From assembly GCA_017542695.1 (NCBI GenBank), contig JAFXWT010000093.1:1-64000 (forward strand): a DNA stretch of 64,000 nucleotides. Reading direction: 5' to 3'. The notes below the pieces were generated by a model. That model was not told where the DNA came from and ran no database searches. It saw nothing but the letters and a program-made list of their open reading frames with translations. Positions 60,369 to 64,000 of the stretch are shown here, piece by piece. The position numbers and the translations under genes were made by a program. Within the stretch, counting starts at the first letter, position 1; the number at the start of each line of letters is the position of its first letter. Source of the DNA: Clostridia bacterium (GTDB taxonomy: Bacteria; Bacillota_A; Clostridia; Oscillospirales; CAG-272).

Positions 60369-61714
60369 TTTTTGTCTGCCTCCATTACATTTTTTCTATA
60401 AAGGGGAAGATAAACTTCCTGATCTCTGATAGGACAGCCCGTAACGCTGCCGTGGCGCATCAGCTCCGTGCATTTGGAGCAGGTGATGCAAGTTTTCGCC
60501 GAGTCGAATTTGCCCGCGAGCATATCACGCGCGAATTCGGGATAGGCGAACGCCATGCGCCCGAAGCCGACGACGTCGGCGCAGCCGCCGATTATCGCGC
60601 CCGCCGCGGCGTACGGTGAAAATTCGCGCAGATAGCTGTACCCCGTGCCGATGACAGTCAGCGACGGGAGAGCTTCCTTGATCTCCTTTGCCGCGGATAT
60701 CAGCCGCGACACGCCCGCGAGCGGGTGCTCGTTTGCCACGTATCCGCCCTTGTTGTACGGGCGGTTGATGTGCGGCTCAAGATACGGCGAGCCCATCGTC
60801 ATGTCGATGACCGACAGCCCGAAGTCTCGCATCAGCTCGGAAAGAAGGCGCTTCGCTTCGGTAAGTTCGGGCGTTTTCGCGCCGTCCTTTGTCGTGCCGT
60901 AGCCGTATGGATAGGGGAGCATATCTGATACGCCGAAGCGCGAGCCGAGTATCATCCCGCTCGGAATGACGGCGCGCACCGCCGTGAAAATGTCTTTGAT
61001 AAGTCTCGTCCTGTTCTCGTATGAACCGCCGTATTTGCCCTCGCGCAGAAAGGCCGACAGTGCCTCGGAGAGAAGATACTGATGGCAGATCTTTACGTCA
61101 ACGCCGTCAAATCCCGCTTCGGCGGCGAGAGTTGTCGCCTCCGCATAGCGCGCGGGGAGCGTGTCGAGATATTCGTCCGTCGCCGCGGGCGTTCCCTTGT
61201 CCTGCGGACGAAATTTTTCGATCTCGGGGTTTACCTGCATGATTATCGGGTGCGGCGTGCACGAGTTTTTCGAGAAGCGCCCCGAATGAGTCAGCTGCGC
61301 GATGATCGGCGCGCCCGTGATCTTCTTGAAGTCCGCGACGAGCGCGGCGAACTTTCCGACGTTCTCTTTCGTTATCATCAGCTGGTGATCGGACGTGCGC
61401 CCCTCGGGGCAGACGGCTATCGCCTCGCTCCATACGAGCGCCGCTCCGCTCGACGCAAAGCGCATATATCGGCGGTGCGAAAGCTCGCTCGGCGAACCGT
61501 CAATCTCCCCGTCAAAGCCCTCCATAGGGTGAACGGACAGGGAATTATCGAGCGTGTACTTTTTCTCGCCCGTTTCAATGACGGCATTTCTTTTCAGCGG
61601 AGACAGATCGCGGCTGATCGGTATGTTATACCCGTTCTTGCGGATGATGAAATCAAGCTCGTCGAGCGACGAAAAGTTGTATGTATTTTTGTTTTTCATG
61701 TCGTATGCGTACAT
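60365..61714 (-). CDS. Old-yellow-enzyme-family NADH:flavin oxidoreductase
   Basis: I place the start at the ATG at 61712-61714 (MYAYDMKNKNTYNF), which has GAGGTGG just ahead; a GTG 12 nt upstream overlaps the previous stop. The 449-residue protein is an FMN TIM barrel with the substrate histidines region AQLTHSGRFS and VDVKICHQYLLSEALS. It ends with a C-x2-C-x2-C-x11-C set (CITCSKC to GC), similar to the [4Fe-4S] site of 2,4-dienoyl-CoA reductases but with no attached FAD/NAD domains. Those may be supplied by the neighbouring flavoprotein. Confidence 0.87.
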   Translation of the reverse strand: MYAYDMKNKNTYNFSSLDELDFIIRKNGYNIPISRDLSPLKRNAVIETGEKKYTLDNSLSVHPMEGFDGEIDGSPSELSHRRYMRFASSGAALVWSEAIAVCPEGRTSDHQLMITKENVGKFAALVADFKKITGAPIIAQLTHSGRFSKNSCTPHPIIMQVNPEIEKFRPQDKGTPAATDEYLDTLPARYAEATTLAAEAGFDGVDVKICHQYLLSEALSAFLREGKYGGSYENRTRLIKDIFTAVRAVIPSGMILGSRFGVSDMLPYPYGYGTTKDGAKTPELTEAKRLLSELMRDFGLSVIDMTMGSPYLEPHINRPYNKGGYVANEHPLAGVSRLISAAKEIKEALPSLTVIGTGYSYLREFSPYAAAGAIIGGCADVVGFGRMAFAYPEFARDMLAGKFDSAKTCITCSKCTELMRHGSVTGCPIRDQEVYLPLYRKNVMEADKK

Positions 61715-61722
61715 AATCCACC

Positions 61723-62730
61723 TCACGCCATTGTTAAAAGCATTTTTGCCGTGACTTCGTATTTCGTCGGCTCGCCGCGCGTGTACGCCTCAAATTCGGA
61801 GTACATATATTCGCCGAGGCGGAAGCACTCGTTCCCGACACTGCCCGCGACGTGCGGCGTCAGGAATACATTCGGGAGCGAGTAAAGCTCGCTCTGCTCG
61901 ACGGGCGGTTCGACGGGATCGGTTACGTCGAGGATCGCCGCGCGCGTAGGCACTTCCTTCATTGCCGCGATCATATCGGCTTCGACGACCTGCGCGCCGC
62001 GCCCTGTGTTGATGAACACCGCGCCTTTGCCCATTTTATCAAACAGGGATTTGTTTATCATTCCCCTCGTCTGTTCGTTGTTTGCCAGATGGTTTGAAAT
62101 GACGTTGCAGTTTTCAAATATCCATTCAAGATTCTTTTTCGTAACTCCGAGCGCCTTTGCCGCTTCGTCGGGCAGGAACGGGTCGAAAACATAAATATCG
62201 AGATCTGTATGTTCAAGGTTATGTATGACTCCCTTGCCGATCATCCCCGCACCCAGAAGCCCGACTTTCGTTCTGAAATTCCCGGGGTAGAGCGTTTCGG
62301 GATCGGCCGTTTTCCACTCCTCGCGCGAACGGACTCGGCGGCGGAAAAACCCCTTGTTTGCGAGAATGATCTCCGACGCGGCGATCTCGGCAACGGGAAC
62401 TGAATTTGCCGCCCACGCGCTGAATACTTTCACACCGCACTCGATATACGGTTTTGCAAAATACTGCACCGTCCCCGCCGAGTAAAACACGGCGCGAAGT
62501 CGCGGCAGATATGTCTTTATCTGCTCTTCGGTTAGTTTTAACATTCCCCACGTCGAGAAAACGATCTCAACGTCTTTCATCTCGTCCGCACGGGCGAAAA
62601 ACTCGTCTGCGCTCTTTACGGGCGGGAGCATATTCGTCTTTTCGGAAATTTTCTTTTTAAGCTCGTCCGAGTACACCGCGTCGATGTTCTGCGGACGCTC
62701 GGTCATAATGACCGAAACCGGTTTGTTCAT
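61723..62730 (-). CDS. D-isomer-specific 2-hydroxyacid dehydrogenase
   Basis: The 335-residue protein has the catalytic and NAD-binding domains of the D-2-hydroxyacid dehydrogenase family. The dinucleotide motif is VGLLGAGMIGKGVIHNL, arginine and glutamate of the active site are in INTGRGAQVVEA and VTDPVEPP, and the histidine in FLTPHVAGSV. It reduces a 2-keto acid or the reverse. It overlaps the glycosylase gene (ATGA) and the following flavoenzyme gene lies at most 8 nt away. Substrate not inferable. Confidence 0.9.
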   Translation of the reverse strand: MNKPVSVIMTERPQNIDAVYSDELKKKISEKTNMLPPVKSADEFFARADEMKDVEIVFSTWGMLKLTEEQIKTYLPRLRAVFYSAGTVQYFAKPYIECGVKVFSAWAANSVPVAEIAASEIILANKGFFRRRVRSREEWKTADPETLYPGNFRTKVGLLGAGMIGKGVIHNLEHTDLDIYVFDPFLPDEAAKALGVTKKNLEWIFENCNVISNHLANNEQTRGMINKSLFDKMGKGAVFINTGRGAQVVEADMIAAMKEVPTRAAILDVTDPVEPPVEQSELYSLPNVFLTPHVAGSVGNECFRLGEYMYSEFEAYTRGEPTKYEVTAKMLLTMA

Positions 62731-63287
62731 CTTTCATTTACCTCATCGTATTTCTTTTTTATATCCATCATGTCCCACATCATCTCGTCGCGCTTCGACG
62801 TGTCGCGCAGCAGCGCTGACGGATGATACACGGCGCACATTCCGAAGTCGCCGCGCATAAACCATTTTCCGTGGTCGCGCGTTATTTTGAAATCAGGCGA
62901 GATGAGCCGCGTCGCCGCAATGCGCCCGAGACAAACGATGATCTTCGGTTCGATCGCCTTCACCTGCTCGCGCAGATGCGGCAGACAGGCGTCCTCTTCC
63001 TCGGGCAGTGGGTCTCGATTGTGCGGTGGGCGGCATTTTAAGATGTTTGCGATATAAACGTCCTCGCGGCGTATGCCGACGGAAATGAGATACTTGTCGA
63101 AAAGCTGCCCCGCCGCGCCGACAAAGGGGATTCCCGTCTTGTCCTCGTTTTCTCCGGGCGCCTCGCCGACGAACATCAGCGTCGCGCGCTCGTTTCCGAC
63201 TCCGTATACAAGGTTCGTCCGCGTCTTACAGAGAGCGCATTTTTCACATTTCCCGCATTCGTTTTTAAGCGTTTCGAGAGTCGACAC
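62727..63287 (-). CDS. Family 4 uracil-DNA glycosylase
   Basis: I place the start at the GTG at 63285-63287 (VSTLETLKNECGKCEKC), with GGAGG 7 nt upstream; the TTG six codons earlier has no such site. The 186-residue enzyme has the family-4 plan: cluster cysteines near the N-terminus (C-x2-C at CGKCEKC), GEAPGENEDKTGIPFVGAAG as motif 1 and later cysteines in ILKCRPP and IVCLGRIA. It removes uracil from DNA and holds a [4Fe-4S] cluster. It is the first gene of a five-gene operon whose other members are metabolic. Confidence 0.93.
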   Translation of the reverse strand: MSTLETLKNECGKCEKCALCKTRTNLVYGVGNERATLMFVGEAPGENEDKTGIPFVGAAGQLFDKYLISVGIRREDVYIANILKCRPPHNRDPLPEEEDACLPHLREQVKAIEPKIIVCLGRIAATRLISPDFKITRDHGKWFMRGDFGMCAVYHPSALLRDTSKRDEMMWDMMDIKKKYDEVNER

Positions 63288-63308
63288 CGTACTGCCTCCG
63301 ATCAAAAA

Positions 63309-63335
63309 AAGTGTGCGAAATCATCTCGCACACTT
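63309..63335 (-). terminator. Intrinsic terminator of the MecA-like gene
   Basis: Minus strand: a perfect 10-bp stem (63335-63326 with 63318-63309), 7-nt loop and T7 (63310-63304). It stops transcription from the MecA-like gene, but a promoter directly upstream would start inside its first arm. Confidence 0.85.
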
Positions 63336-63364
63336 ATAATATTATATATTTATCGCAATGTCAA
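63336..63364 (-). promoter_or_regulatory. Promoter of the uracil-DNA-glycosylase operon
   Basis: Minus strand: TTGACA (63364-63359), 17-nt spacer, TATTAT (63341-63336). The expected start near 63329 falls within the terminator stem, so the new transcript cannot form the full hairpin. Confidence 0.75.
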
Positions 63365-63370
63365 GAGTTA

Positions 63371-63976
63371 TCAGCAGTTTTCGGCAATGATTTTAACCGC
63401 GCCCGACTCCGCGATGCATCCGCAGTGCTCTTTTATGTACGAAGAGGCGCATGGCGCGTCGCATTTTTCTCCGAATTCCGAAAGAAACGAAAACTGCCTC
63501 ACAAGGCGAGACGACGTCGGCTTATCCGCGCCGCCGACGATGAGAAAGTATTTACCGCCGTTGTCGTAGTAAGCCCCGCTCTCTCCGTCAAATCCGCGCG
63601 CGGCGAGCTGTCGGCACGCGCCCGCCATCATTTCAAGCCCGTCGAACTTGTAAGAAACGGAGCTTTGCCCGTCGGTCTTTTCGGGGGCGAATCTGTAATT
63701 TTCCTTGATGTAGCCCACTTTGCCTCCTCCTTTTGCGGCGCGTCTGCATACGAAAAGCTCGCACCCGCCGCCTTTGTCGTCGAACAAGCTGATCTCGATA
63801 TTGCCGCGCGCCGCGTCAAATCCCGTTTCGCGCTGTACGATGTCGAGTATCTGCCACAGCGCGCGGCGCGCGCCCGTGCTTTTCTTTGCCAAATCAAAAG
63901 ACGTTATTTCAAGTTCGTTTAAGTCGGGCGGCGTGAGCGAAACGACGACTCCGCGCCCGAACGGAATGATCTCCAT
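63371..63976 (-). CDS. MecA-like ClpC adaptor protein
   Basis: The 201-residue protein resembles MecA/YpbH, with an N-terminal degron-binding part (about 1-65, SFDLAKKSTGARRALWQILD) and a C-terminal ClpC-binding part (about 100-201, SYKFDGLEMMAGACRQLAAR, GGKYFLIVG, LSEFGEKCDA). MecA delivers proteins to ClpCP; clpC is 39 kb away in this window. The C-terminus has several cysteines (CDAPCASSYIKEHCGC). Similarity is by pattern and not strong. GGAG precedes the ATG. Confidence 0.75.
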   Translation of the reverse strand: MEIIPFGRGVVVSLTPPDLNELEITSFDLAKKSTGARRALWQILDIVQRETGFDAARGNIEISLFDDKGGGCELFVCRRAAKGGGKVGYIKENYRFAPEKTDGQSSVSYKFDGLEMMAGACRQLAARGFDGESGAYYDNGGKYFLIVGGADKPTSSRLVRQFSFLSEFGEKCDAPCASSYIKEHCGCIAESGAVKIIAENC

Positions 63977-64000
63977 ACATTTCTCCGAAATAATACAACG

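Overview
This is a 64 kb stretch of a Bacillota (Firmicutes) chromosome, most likely an anaerobic member of class Clostridia from a gut-type habitat. Evidence: an NAD(P)-linked [FeFe]-hydrogenase cluster, sporulation-associated genes (a ytfJ/gerW-like gene and a SpoVB-like flippase), sepF-divIVA, ireB, Firmicutes-type LexA, BirA/BioY, serpins of the kind known from gut Firmicutes, and plant-polysaccharide or hexuronate genes (GH3 start, acetylxylan esterase, uxaC, eda). Base composition looks even along the window. I found no phage, insertion sequence, CRISPR array, rRNA or tRNA. Genes are tightly packed, many with 1-14 nt overlaps.

Layout. 1-380: start of a GH3 glycosidase (minus, runs off the edge), divergent from pepT-Nudix-acetylxylan esterase-MFS (541-4560, plus). 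4623-12866 (minus): ten-gene hydrogenase cluster with HndA, B, C and D-type subunits interleaved with a second [FeFe]-hydrogenase-like protein, two GHKL ATPases, two DRTGG-like proteins and a PHP protein. 13205-15762: eda (KDPG aldolase fused to a VOC-like domain) and uxaC with divergent back-to-back promoters. 15790-18549: mrp, low-MW phosphatase, rimI, tsaD. 18550-20766: a gap rich in DnaA boxes, then dnaD-like and helicase-loader-like genes. 20918-28106: yifB, clpC, bioY, birA and a flippase. 28238-36710: yitT-like gene, then a minus-strand run of sepF, divIVA, lspA, rluD, HAD phosphatase and a second run queA, miaA, secretion-adaptor-like gene, yggS. 36841-39723: a long sigma factor, a membrane protein carrying the same promoter-like motif, and a small acidic protein. 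39863-43383: ireB, M14 peptidase, lexA, a trigger-factor-like lipoprotein. 43602-53467: lon, engB, M50 protease, scpA, scpB, DUF2953, ytfJ, D,D-carboxypeptidase, rluB, a small GNAT-like protein, prfB, a small membrane protein. 53672-57682: ECF sigma, membrane anti-sigma candidate and two lipoprotein serpins. 57721-63287 (minus): uracil-DNA glycosylase followed by four redox enzymes. 63371-63976: MecA-like adaptor.

How the parts may work together. The hydrogenase cluster should couple NAD(P)H and probably ferredoxin oxidation to H2; its embedded sensor-like proteins suggest built-in redox or metabolic control. BirA probably represses bioY through an operator that overlaps the end of clpC. The long sigma factor probably drives its own gene and the neighbouring membrane protein. 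The ECF/anti-sigma pair probably controls surface serpins that would trap external proteases.

The most notable regulatory observations are the duplicated bipartite motif at 38409-38443 and 39178-39212, the clpC-end/terminator/BirA-operator/promoter overlap at 24970-25029, the DnaA-box cluster at 18559-18806, and the ECF-serpin operon. All functions are inferred by reading the sequence; no search was run.
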